DNA of 9,710 bases from an uncultured Collinsella sp. (GTDB lineage Bacteria; Actinomycetota; Coriobacteriia; Coriobacteriales; Coriobacteriaceae), in NCBI GenBank assembly GCA_902489515.1, contig CABUAL010000048.1, positions 1-9,710 on the forward strand, given 5' to 3'. The stretch's first letter is position 1; each line of letters opens with the position of its first letter. The position numbers were made by a program, and so were the translations under genes. A model generated the notes under the pieces. It was not told where the DNA came from. It worked only from the letters and a program-made list of their open reading frames with translations, and did not search any database. Positions 1-5,859 of the stretch are shown piece by piece.

Positions 1-76
1 CGAGGCGAATGGCTGAGCGGTATCGATATGCGGGTTCAACGGTATCACATTGGCCACATAGATTTTTAACTTGCAT
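1..76 (-). CDS. Possible start of a further gene in the ABC operon, cut by the window edge
   Basis: Reading leftward from ATG at 76, 25 codons stay open to the edge (MQVKNLCGQCDTVEPAYRYR, then SAIRL). The ATG lies two bases after the TAG of the ABC ATPase gene. The last ATPase codons supply a purine-rich AAGGGCGGG about 6-8 nt before it, so translational coupling is plausible. A CGQC pair at residues 7-10 could be one half of a zinc ribbon, but one knuckle alone proves nothing. I do not recognise the protein. With only 25 codons visible, a chance open frame cannot be excluded. Confidence 0.35.
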   Translation of the reverse strand, partial: MQVKNLCGQCDTVEPAYRYRSAIRL

Positions 77-78
77 TT

Positions 79-819
79 CTACCCGCCCTTTTCGTAGAGT
101 CGCCGATACGTGCTTAGCGCACCCTCGGCGCGTCCGGCAGGCTTTGCGAAATGGGATCCAGGAGACTTCGGCGCAGCATCATCTTGCGGAATGCTTCTAA
201 TGAGCCTCCCATCCTTCAAAAACAGAATCTCATCGCACAGCCTATCGACCGAATCCAAGATGTGGGATGACATGATGATGCACGTACCAGAATCGGCCAG
301 CTTCCTGAGAATCTCGGAATGCAAGTCCACCCTGCTGGGGTCGAGCGCGTTCATGGGCTCATCTAATAGAAGGTACCGCGCGCCCGTCGCATACGCAATC
401 GCCAGGGTAAGCTGCTGCTTCATGCCCTGGCTCAGAGTGCGGATCCTCATCTTCGCGAACTCGCCTATCTGCGTTTGTTCCACTATCTCTTCGATATCGC
501 GAGCATGCGGCCACATATCGCAAACCATCTTGAGGTGATCTTCCGCACGCAATCCGGGATACAGCAGCGTCCCCTCACCAGGTGCATAGAAGATCATAGA
601 ACGGACCTCTCTCGCACCCGTACCCTGCACCTCATCCAGAACGATGCTCCCGTCCACGCGAGGACCCGGCAAACCTGCCATCGCACGCAGCAACGTCGTC
701 TTTCCATGCCCGTTCGGAGCGACGAGACCGTAGACCGTACCCGGGGCAAACTCAGCGTTCACCGAATCTACGAGCACCTTCTTTCCATAAGAGATCGTCA
801 GCGTTTGAAGGTCAATCAT
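79..819 (-). CDS. ABC transporter ATP-binding protein
   Basis: This is the cytoplasmic ATPase that should power the permease encoded just upstream. Numbering from the chosen start (246 aa): Walker A APNGHGKTT at 34-42, signature LSQGM at 129-133, Walker B YLLLDEP at 149-155, D-loop ALDP at 158-161, switch His186 in MSSH. Two departures stand out. The first Gly of Walker A is Ala34, and the Q-loop position reads P-G-E (Gly81) where P-Q-E is usual. An in-frame ATG at 828 overlaps the permease stop (ATGA), but the AAAGGGG ribosome site (829-835) touches it directly. The ATG at 819 sits 9 nt from that site and is preferred. The arrangement and the coupling argue for one operon with the permease. 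The C-terminal 35 residues after the nucleotide-binding domain are not recognised. The substrate is unknown; export of, or protection from, the nearby secreted peptide is an inference. Confidence 0.93.
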   Translation of the reverse strand: MIDLQTLTISYGKKVLVDSVNAEFAPGTVYGLVAPNGHGKTTLLRAMAGLPGPRVDGSIVLDEVQGTGAREVRSMIFYAPGEGTLLYPGLRAEDHLKMVCDMWPHARDIEEIVEQTQIGEFAKMRIRTLSQGMKQQLTLAIAYATGARYLLLDEPMNALDPSRVDLHSEILRKLADSGTCIIMSSHILDSVDRLCDEILFLKDGRLIRSIPQDDAAPKSPGSHFAKPAGRAEGALSTYRRLYEKGG

Positions 820-824
820 CGAGA

Positions 825-3047
825 TCATCCCCTTTCGATCTTTGGAACACTCAGGCGCACCATCAACGGAGATACGGCACCCAAGACCACCAGCAGAGCG
901 CCCGATGCGCCGACGACCTCTCCAAAAGGCATCGCGTTCGTCCCTCGCCCAAGGAACCCAATCGTCCCCACCTGGGAAGCGGGATCAAACGAGGCGAATG
1001 GAGCCAGCAGCGCGACGCCCATGCCCACGCTTTCAACATGAGCGCTCAACGAACCCAACACCAAGAGAACCGCGCAAACCATTCCGGTGACAACGGGGTT
1101 GCGGCTAATCGCTGCTGTCAACGCAGCGACGACGGAAATCACGCCGTATGCCATGACCAGCAACGGAATACTGCACAACACCGCCTCCCCCACCATGGAC
1201 GTTGTCGAAGCTCCCGCCCGAATGAGAGCGACGGGATACTCCGATCCACCCGCACCGTTCTTAATCACGGACACAACGACAGCGGGAACCATCGACACCA
1301 AAAGCAGCACCAAGCCAAGCAGGAGAGCCAGCGCAACAGCCGTCAGAAAACGCACATGCGCTGTTGCGGGGATCTGGAGAACCAGAAGGGAACGACACTG
1401 CAGGTGGGTACACGCGAGCGATGTGACAACCACGGGCAACAGCAAAAATAAGGAGGGAAGCGCTGCCTGGAGATACGAAAGGAGGATTAATGGGGGCATC
1501 TTCGTACTTAACTCGTAAACCTTGGGGTCCGGCAAGCTCGCGATCGACTCAAGCAGAAGGGCGCGCGCCTCCGCACGAGAAGGAGTCTCCGGCTCGATTC
1601 CGATCGATTGCAGGAGAGTCGCATCTGCCGCGCCCAGCTCACCTCGAGCGCGCTCGTACGTCGCAAGGCTTCGAAACCCCTCCGCAGGCATAGGCGCGTA
1701 CACGAAACCCGAAAGAGCATCCCGCATGTCTTCCAGGGCCGCTTTGCCCTCGACGTCCATATTCGCAGCGTTCTGCTCTAGATACCGATCTATTGAACGG
1801 AGCTCCCCATCCCTATACCGAACAGCGGAAACGTTATCAGCGTCAGGAAACATCTCGACCAGAGCCGGGGCCAGCATCGTCGTCGACATTGCAATCGCGC
1901 ATACGGCGAGGGTAGGAGAACGCAGGAGCAGTTTCCCCATCGTTCTTACGTATGCAACGGCGGAGGCACAAGCGCTCGAACGAGTTGCCGTTCTCGATGC
2001 AGTGAAGGAACCTCTCTCAAGACAAATCGGGGATATCGGGCACGCGCAGCCGCTCTTTCCAGCAACGCAAAGCAGGCTAATTGCCAGCACCTCGATCCCG
2101 ATTGCGCATACGAGGGCAATCGCGCCACGCTCGAAGCAAAGTCCAGACAGATTCACTATCTGCGTTGTCGGGTACGGGCTATAGGCGCCGACGGTCAACT
2201 CAGTGTTCGCATACGTAAGGGGATTCAACAGGGCGAACTCACGTAAAGCGATGGATCTTCCGTAATACCCGGGAACCATCGTCACCCCCATCAGGGCACA
2301 TACGAACACGATTCCAAGCGTAGGGTTATTGGCAATCTTCACGGCAAGGTGAACGACAAGCGAGATGAACGCTGCCACCAAGAATTGCAAGATGGCCGTC
2401 TGCGCGAACACCAGCCAAGCCGGTTTGATAACCGGAGTCGCATATTGAATGTAGCCTATCGGATAGAACGGCGAGCCCGGGCCATTCTTCACAAGCGCGG
2501 CGATTATCCCTGGAAGATTGATGGCGAGGACGGCAAGCATTGCAAAAACACTCGCCCATACGCTCGATGCAACAAGTCTACCCAGCTCGCCCATCGGTGC
2601 CTGGATGATGAGCTTTTCACGTTTGTTAAGACGCGCGGCAAGGAACGAGACGGCAACGGCCGTTGCGACCCATAGCAAGTACTCCTTCGATCCGCCATAA
2701 TAGGTGTACTCTCCATCCGATATCTGCAGAAACGGAAGTAGGGGAGAGAGCGGTGCCAAGATAAGACGTCCCGCGGCAAGAGGGTACAGAAGCGCGGGCA
2801 TGCTTGATGAAGAGGTATAGACACCGTCCTCCCCCGCATTCACAAGCGCATCCGCATAGGATGCTGACAATTCCTGCTCAACACGGGTTATTCCCGACTC
2901 GAGGTATTCGACCCGTCCGTCGATGCCAGCCGCGCTCCTGAAGACGGGCAGAGCACAAAGAACCATCAACGCAACAACGACAACACAGAGCGACCTGGAG
3001 GAGAGAAGCGACCTAAAGATCGCCTTCGAGATTTTGAGCATATTCAT
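825..3047 (-). CDS. Large polytopic ABC permease with two tandem homologous halves
   Basis: A 740-residue integral membrane protein. Each half starts with a short cytoplasmic tail and a helix (about 16-36 and 378-398), then a long hydrophilic, probably extracellular loop (about 38-120 and 399-515), then several helices. The halves share landmarks at equal spacing: LVKNGPG..YP at 185 against VIKNGAG..YP at 594, NNPTLG at 240 against RNPVVTG at 649, and LLNPLTY at 273 against APFASFD at 682. The intervals are 55 and 33 residues in both. A Cys-rich linker lies near 331-365. This fits a fused pair of ABC-2-like membrane domains, which would need a homodimer of the following ATPase. The start is ATG at 3047, preceded by TAAGG 6 nt away; upstream ATGs at 3065 and 3113 lack a ribosome site. 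ATG at 3041 is also possible. The role (export, immunity or both) is inferred from context. Lactococcin-972 loci carry a comparable large membrane protein, but no FtsX signature was recognised here. Confidence 0.85.
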   Translation of the reverse strand: MNMLKISKAIFRSLLSSRSLCVVVVALMVLCALPVFRSAAGIDGRVEYLESGITRVEQELSASYADALVNAGEDGVYTSSSSMPALLYPLAAGRLILAPLSPLLPFLQISDGEYTYYGGSKEYLLWVATAVAVSFLAARLNKREKLIIQAPMGELGRLVASSVWASVFAMLAVLAINLPGIIAALVKNGPGSPFYPIGYIQYATPVIKPAWLVFAQTAILQFLVAAFISLVVHLAVKIANNPTLGIVFVCALMGVTMVPGYYGRSIALREFALLNPLTYANTELTVGAYSPYPTTQIVNLSGLCFERGAIALVCAIGIEVLAISLLCVAGKSGCACPISPICLERGSFTASRTATRSSACASAVAYVRTMGKLLLRSPTLAVCAIAMSTTMLAPALVEMFPDADNVSAVRYRDGELRSIDRYLEQNAANMDVEGKAALEDMRDALSGFVYAPMPAEGFRSLATYERARGELGAADATLLQSIGIEPETPSRAEARALLLESIASLPDPKVYELSTKMPPLILLSYLQAALPSLFLLLPVVVTSLACTHLQCRSLLVLQIPATAHVRFLTAVALALLLGLVLLLVSMVPAVVVSVIKNGAGGSEYPVALIRAGASTTSMVGEAVLCSIPLLVMAYGVISVVAALTAAISRNPVVTGMVCAVLLVLGSLSAHVESVGMGVALLAPFASFDPASQVGTIGFLGRGTNAMPFGEVVGASGALLVVLGAVSPLMVRLSVPKIERG

Positions 3048-3077
3048 CGCCAACCTTAACCTCATCCAGTCGGAACA

Positions 3078-3106
3078 GAGGGGCCGAACAAAATGCTCGG
3101 CCCTTC
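3078..3106 (-). promoter_or_regulatory. Intercistronic hairpin between peptide gene and permease gene
   Basis: A stem of ten pairs (core GGGCCGA at 3081-3087 with TCGGCCC at 3097-3103, extended outward to 3078/3106 with one G-U) encloses a 9-nt loop. On the minus-strand RNA it follows the peptide stop by about 10 nt and precedes the permease ribosome site. No U-run follows, so it is not a full intrinsic terminator. A stability or partial-attenuation element that keeps the peptide in excess over the transporter is a reasonable inference. Confidence 0.5.
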
Positions 3107-3116
3107 CTCGCATCTA

Positions 3117-3479
3117 TTAGGTGCTATAGACAAATTGCCATTTATCAGTTGTGCCAAGAACACCACAGGAGCACATTGCAGCGAGGCGGGATTCCCTATG
3201 ATGCGCGGATCGGCGATAGCCATTTCGGTAGGAGATCGTCTTGTAAGAGATGTTGAACATCGAGATGCTGTGCCCGCTTACGCCGCGAGGACAGCTGTAG
3301 CTCCAGTAGGTATCGACGACGTCGTCCGTATACCCGAGGGGCTCAACGAGGGCACACTGGCTGCTCTCCTGGGAAGGAGGCATCGGGGTATCCGCAAAAG
3401 CGGGGGCTCCCGGCAGCAACAGACAAAGAGCGAGGCCGAGGAAAACCAAGAGCTTACACGACTTAACAGTACTGAACAT
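3117..3479 (-). CDS. Small secreted cysteine-containing peptide, candidate bacteriocin-like precursor
   Basis: A 120-residue precursor with a clear Sec signal peptide: basic K6/K9, hydrophobic core about 10-22, and a predicted cut after AFA at 27-29. The mature part is about 91 residues with Cys at 42, 63, 103 and 105, a W59-x-Y61 pair, a basic stretch (RNGYRRSAHHR, 85-95) and the C-terminus KWQFVYST. It is first in the operon, before a duplicated ABC permease and an ATPase. That order, plus Sec export and Trp/Tyr/His/Lys-rich composition, resembles lactococcin-972-type bacteriocin loci. Residue-level similarity to that family is weak and was judged by eye, and classical members need no cysteines. 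The start is ATG 3479, with GGAGAGG ending 3 nt before it; a TTG at 3491 in the same frame overlaps that ribosome site and is unlikely. It could instead be a signalling peptide or an unrelated envelope protein. Confidence 0.75.
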   Translation of the reverse strand: MFSTVKSCKLLVFLGLALCLLLPGAPAFADTPMPPSQESSQCALVEPLGYTDDVVDTYWSYSCPRGVSGHSISMFNISYKTISYRNGYRRSAHHRESRLAAMCSCGVLGTTDKWQFVYST

Positions 3480-3482
3480 AAT

Positions 3483-3499
3483 CCTCTCCAATCTAGAGG
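3483..3499 (-). promoter_or_regulatory. Small hairpin overlapping the peptide gene's ribosome site
   Basis: CCTCT and AGAGG pair around a 7-nt loop in the leader of the peptide gene. The AGAGG arm is part of the GGAGAGG ribosome site. The stem is only 5 bp, so it may be chance; its effect on translation is not established. Confidence 0.3.
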
Positions 3500-3514
3500 G
3501 GTTTCGGTTGCAGC

Positions 3515-3543
3515 ATGCTGTGATTACTTGCCAGCAAAGTCAA
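3515..3543 (-). promoter_or_regulatory. Candidate promoter of the peptide/ABC operon
   Basis: On the minus strand a TTGACT (-35, 5/6) occupies 3543-3538. At 17 bp spacing the -10 position (3520-3515) reads CAGCAT, which is poor (3/6) and lies inside the perfect palindrome CAGCATGCTG (3511-3520). The -35 directly abuts the 3544-3562 palindrome. A weak -10 with a good -35 would fit an activated or tightly regulated promoter. This is a motif reading only. Confidence 0.35.
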
Positions 3544-3556
3544 TTTAACATAAACT
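3528..3556 (+). promoter_or_regulatory. Candidate promoter of the DUF2975/Xre pair
   Basis: TTGCCA (-35, 5/6) at 3528-3533 and TAAACT (-10, 4/6) at 3551-3556 are separated by exactly 17 bp. Initiation would fall near 3563, giving a leader of about 36 nt. The -10 lies inside the 3544-3562 palindrome, so a protein bound there would block it. Confidence 0.5.
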
Positions 3557-3562
3557 GTTAAA
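3544..3562. promoter_or_regulatory. Candidate operator palindrome in the divergent control region
   Basis: TTTAACA and TGTTAAA form perfect 7-bp arms around a 5-bp spacer (TAAAC). The site covers the -10 of the rightward promoter and touches the -35 of the leftward one. It is well placed for autoregulation and joint control by the Xre protein encoded at 4121-4372. That the Xre protein binds here is an inference. Confidence 0.5.
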
Positions 3563-3563
3563 A

Positions 3564-3598
3564 AGTAACCTGAGTTTTTAAATTCTTCGGAGGTTATT
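3564..3598 (+). promoter_or_regulatory. Leader hairpin covering the DUF2975 gene's ribosome site
   Basis: AGTAACCT (3564-3571) pairs with AGGTTATT (3591-3598, one G-U), an 8-bp stem that ends at the base before ATG 3599. It buries part of the CGGAGG ribosome site at 3588-3593. If transcription starts near 3563 as predicted, the RNA would begin with this stem. The 19-nt loop is large and the stem is modest. Confidence 0.35.
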
Positions 3599-4111
3599 AT
3601 GAGTTCCGACAATCGCACTCCCCGGCTTCATTCCTTCCGCATCGCATGTGCGATAGCCTCTGCGACCCTTTGCGCCACCGCCATCGCACAAGTGGCGTTC
3701 TCCTTAAAGCCAGCAATCAAAGTGCTCGACAACCCTGTAATTGCAGACTCCCCCGCGTATCCAGCCCTTGCGATCTCGACATTGGTCCCTGCCGTCATCG
3801 GTATCGCTACGACCATCCTCAGCGCCGTTCTCGTGTGGACGATCAAGAGCGGAGACCCCTTCAAGAAAGGGTCTGCGACATGCTTGAAGGTGCTCGGCAT
3901 TCTCTTCGTTGTTCAAGCTGCCACCAGCCTCTACGCCGGCTCACTCAAAACCTCCGTTTCGATGTTTGGCGGCGAGGGGGCCGTCGGCGCCCAAGAGATC
4001 GCTTCATCATTCGATTGGACCTCTCTGGTTCTCGGCATCGTCCTGTTCATGCTTTCCCAGCTCTTCTTGTACGCCCGAGAGCTGTACCTCGACTCCGACG
4101 AGATTGCGTAA
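3599..4111 (+). CDS. DUF2975-type four-helix membrane protein
   Basis: A 170-residue protein with four predicted membrane helices at about 14-34, 57-81, 94-113 and 138-158. A conserved-looking GDPFKKGS lies at 85-92 in the loop between helices 2 and 3, and the C-terminus is short and acidic (YARELYLDSDEIA). Size, helix number, the G-x-PF loop and the directly following YozG-like Xre gene match the DUF2975 family. No biochemical role is known for it. Pairing with a small regulator suggests a membrane sensor or partner that controls the DNA-binding protein, as in SdpI/SdpR logic; that is inference. A GGAGG ribosome site lies 5 nt before the ATG. It is divergent from the peptide/ABC operon. Confidence 0.8.
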   Translation: MSSDNRTPRLHSFRIACAIASATLCATAIAQVAFSLKPAIKVLDNPVIADSPAYPALAISTLVPAVIGIATTILSAVLVWTIKSGDPFKKGSATCLKVLGILFVVQAATSLYAGSLKTSVSMFGGEGAVGAQEIASSFDWTSLVLGIVLFMLSQLFLYARELYLDSDEIA

Positions 4112-4120
4112 GGAAACGCC

Positions 4121-4372
4121 ATGCCCGTAATTGTTCGCCTCGACAAGATCATGGCCGAGCGAAAGATTTCCTCGAACGAACTTGCCGAAAGGATTGGAAC
4201 CACGCCCGTGAACCTGTCCCGTATTAAAAAAGGGCATATTCGCGGCATTCGCTTCAACACGCTCGAGCAGCTATGCCTCGCCCTTCGTTGCCAACCTGGA
4301 GACCTTCTCGAAGTCATGAGCGAAGAGGATGCCCGAAAGGAGTTCGGACTCGATTGGTCCGCCGAGGATTAG
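4121..4372 (+). CDS. YozG-like Xre family helix-turn-helix regulator
   Basis: An 83-residue DNA-binding protein. Residues 1-65 follow the YozG-type pattern: VRLDKIMAERKIS, then LAERIGTTPVNLSRIKKG (21-38, the helix-turn-helix), then FNTLEQLCLALRCQPGDLLE (45-64). Typical members stop soon after that point. Here an extra tail of about 18 residues follows (MSEEDARKEFGLDWSAED). The ATG is 9 nt after the membrane-protein stop, and the ribosome site TAAGGA overlaps that stop, so the two genes are coupled. It probably represses its own operon and perhaps the divergent peptide/ABC operon through the 3544-3562 palindrome. The final codons before TAG continue in frame into recombinase sequence, so the tail may be derived from the recombinase (see 4373-5098). 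Confidence 0.88.
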   Translation: MPVIVRLDKIMAERKISSNELAERIGTTPVNLSRIKKGHIRGIRFNTLEQLCLALRCQPGDLLEVMSEEDARKEFGLDWSAED

Positions 4373-5098
4373 AGGGCGGTCGTACTCGCCCTGCACACGG
4401 GGATGCGAATCGGCGAGGTCTGCGGCCTTCGGTGGTGCGATGTGGATTTCGAGACGGGCCTGATCTCGATCAGACACTCGGTGGCGTACGCGAAGGGAAT
4501 GGGTTCGTTCATCAAGGACACCAAGCCCCATGACGCCAGGGGTATCCCCATCGACCCGGTCGGCCTACTCCCCTTCCTGAAGGAGACCCACGAGATCGAC
4601 TGCGGAAAGCTGCGCTTGCGCGGCCTTACCGGGGCGGTCGAGATCGGGGACTGCTACATCCTGTCGGAGCCGGGCGCGACCTTCGCGACGACAAGCTATA
4701 TCCGCAGGGCGTTCAAGACGTTCTCGGAGACCAACGGCCTCATGGGCACCAACGACGAGCTGATCACGTTCCACGGCCTTCGCCACACGTTCGCAACGCA
4801 GTGGATCCGCCAAGGCGGCGATATCAAGGCGCTCCAATCGATCCTCGGCCACAAGGACGCCATGGCGACGCTCAACGTCTACGCCGACATCGAGCCCATC
4901 TCCAAAATCCATAACATGCTGCGCGCCACGCCGTGCCTTTGGCGCGGGCACCTCGGGCCGAGGGTCGATCCGGGTCCCATGTTCCAACAGAGGATCCAGG
5001 AGTCCATCGAGACGCTCCAGGCGTTCGGCTACGGCATCACCGAGCCGGACGACCGAAATATCGCCATACGCGACGTGAAGACGAACAGTTGGCTCTAG
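4373..5098 (+). pseudogene. 5'-truncated tyrosine recombinase (phage-type integrase), catalytic domain only
   Basis: Only the catalytic domain remains. The reading is open from 4373 (RAVVLALHTGMRIGE), which is a normal integrase start of the catalytic core, but it has no start codon or N-terminal DNA-binding domains. Counting from ATG 4403: catalytic Arg2, likely beta-hairpin lysine near 38-41, HGLRH at 124-128 (His124, Arg127), LGH at 148-150, nucleophile Tyr160 in NVYAD. All catalytic residues are present. A further 70 residues follow the nucleophile, which is long and not recognised. The frame continues that of the Xre gene, separated only by TAG 4370-4372. ATG 4403 has no ribosome site and would lose conserved residues. 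It is most likely an inactivated remnant of a mobile element integrase. A shortened functional protein is unlikely. Confidence 0.8.
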
Positions 5099-5494
5099 CT
5101 CACCGAGTACGCGGCAGTGCTGGGCCCATCCCAACTGAGGTCACGGTGGTCCGATAGGGGCGCCGCCCGCGGCATGCGCCGCGGAGCGGTATCCCCTACC
5201 GAAGGGCGGGGATGCCCTCCGCTTCCAGTTCGGAATCAGCCGTCGGAGGCGTTCGGCTGACTGCGGGAACGGCCTGTCCGCTCAATGTGTTCGGCTGAGA
5301 TCGGAAATCAACCCAACACGAGCCGGACACGCGCCAGACGGCTCTTCCCCGTACGGCCTTCCCCCTTACGCTCATGTTGCAGGCATGTAACGCCGCAGCG
5401 AGCGCGCCTTTTTTGCGCCAGACAGGTACAATGATGAACACTGTACCGTAGCGGAGCGCCCCGCGCGCGCCGCAATCACGCGAAAGGGTTTCCC
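5099..5494. other. Gene-free spacer with GC hairpins and short repeats
   Basis: I see no convincing gene here. A perfect 7-bp stem (CCGCGGC 5167-5173 with GCCGCGG 5178-5184, loop ATGC) is nested in an imperfect outer pairing of TAGGGG (5154-5159) with CCCCTA (5193-5198). No T-run follows, so it is not a standard terminator. TCAGCCG (5236-5242) pairs with CGGCTGA (5254-5260). The word GTTCGGCTGA occurs at 5251-5260 and again at 5289-5298. The region separates the recombinase remnant from housekeeping genes, so it may hold an old integration junction, but no flanking duplicate was found. Confidence 0.5.
5425..5447 (+). promoter_or_regulatory. Candidate promoter -10 and overlapping inverted repeat before the ACT gene
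   Basis: TACAAT (-10, 5/6) lies at 5427-5432, but no good -35 is visible at 16-18 bp upstream. GGTACA (5425-5430) and TGTACC (5442-5447) are perfect 6-bp arms 11 bp apart that cover the -10 and the probable start point. This would suit a repressor site. Both calls are motif readings. Confidence 0.35.
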
Positions 5495-5782
5495 ATGGCC
5501 GAGATCTCGTCCTCCCGTATCGTCATCACCGTCCTTGGCAAGAACCGCCCCGGCATCGTCGCCGGCGTCACCCGTGTCCTAGGCGAGGCCAACGTCGACA
5601 TCCGCGACATCACGCAGTCCATTATCGAGGACATCTTCACCATGACCATGCTGGCCGATACCGCCGAGTCCAAGCTCGACTTCGCCGAGCTGCAGAAGGC
5701 GCTGGCCGAGGCCGGCGAGCTTTCGGGCGTCAACGTGTCCATCCAGCGCGAGGACGTCTTCAACTTTATGTACCGCCTGTAG
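5495..5782 (+). CDS. UPF0237 family ACT-domain protein
   Basis: A 95-residue single ACT domain, the full family length. The ACT signature GKNRPGIVAGVTRVLGE (15-31) leads into NVDIRDITQSI (33-43), and the C-terminus IQREDVFNFMYRL (83-95) matches the conserved ending of UPF0237. ACT domains bind small ligands, often amino acids, and act as dimers; the ligand of this family is not settled. Family members are often paired with an UPF0210 gene, but here citrate synthase follows after 77 bp on the same strand. A role in sensing an amino acid linked to 2-oxoglutarate or glutamate supply is possible and unproven. AAAGGG lies 6 nt before the ATG. Confidence 0.92.
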   Translation: MAEISSSRIVITVLGKNRPGIVAGVTRVLGEANVDIRDITQSIIEDIFTMTMLADTAESKLDFAELQKALAEAGELSGVNVSIQREDVFNFMYRL

Positions 5783-5859
5783 CGAGCAAGCCGCTGGGGA
5801 TAGCCTGACGCGCGCATGCCCATGCAAGTCACCCCGATGCGGCCCGGAGAGGAGCGCGC

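Noticed and set aside
1522..2184. 220-codon plus-strand open frame opposite the permease gene
   Set aside because: It is antisense to a clear membrane protein gene and has no recognisable domain or ribosome site; it looks like a compositional shadow.
3048..3113. Longer N-terminus of the permease from ATG 3113 or 3065
   Set aside because: Neither ATG has a ribosome site, and the added residues cover the intercistronic hairpin; TAAGG precedes ATG 3047.
3480..3491. TTG start for the secreted peptide
   Set aside because: It overlaps the GGAGAGG ribosome site that serves ATG 3479, and the signal peptide is complete from that ATG.
4565..5134. 189-codon minus-strand open frame opposite the integrase remnant
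   Set aside because: The opposite strand carries all recombinase catalytic motifs; this frame has low-complexity Arg/Leu/Glu-rich content typical of a shadow.
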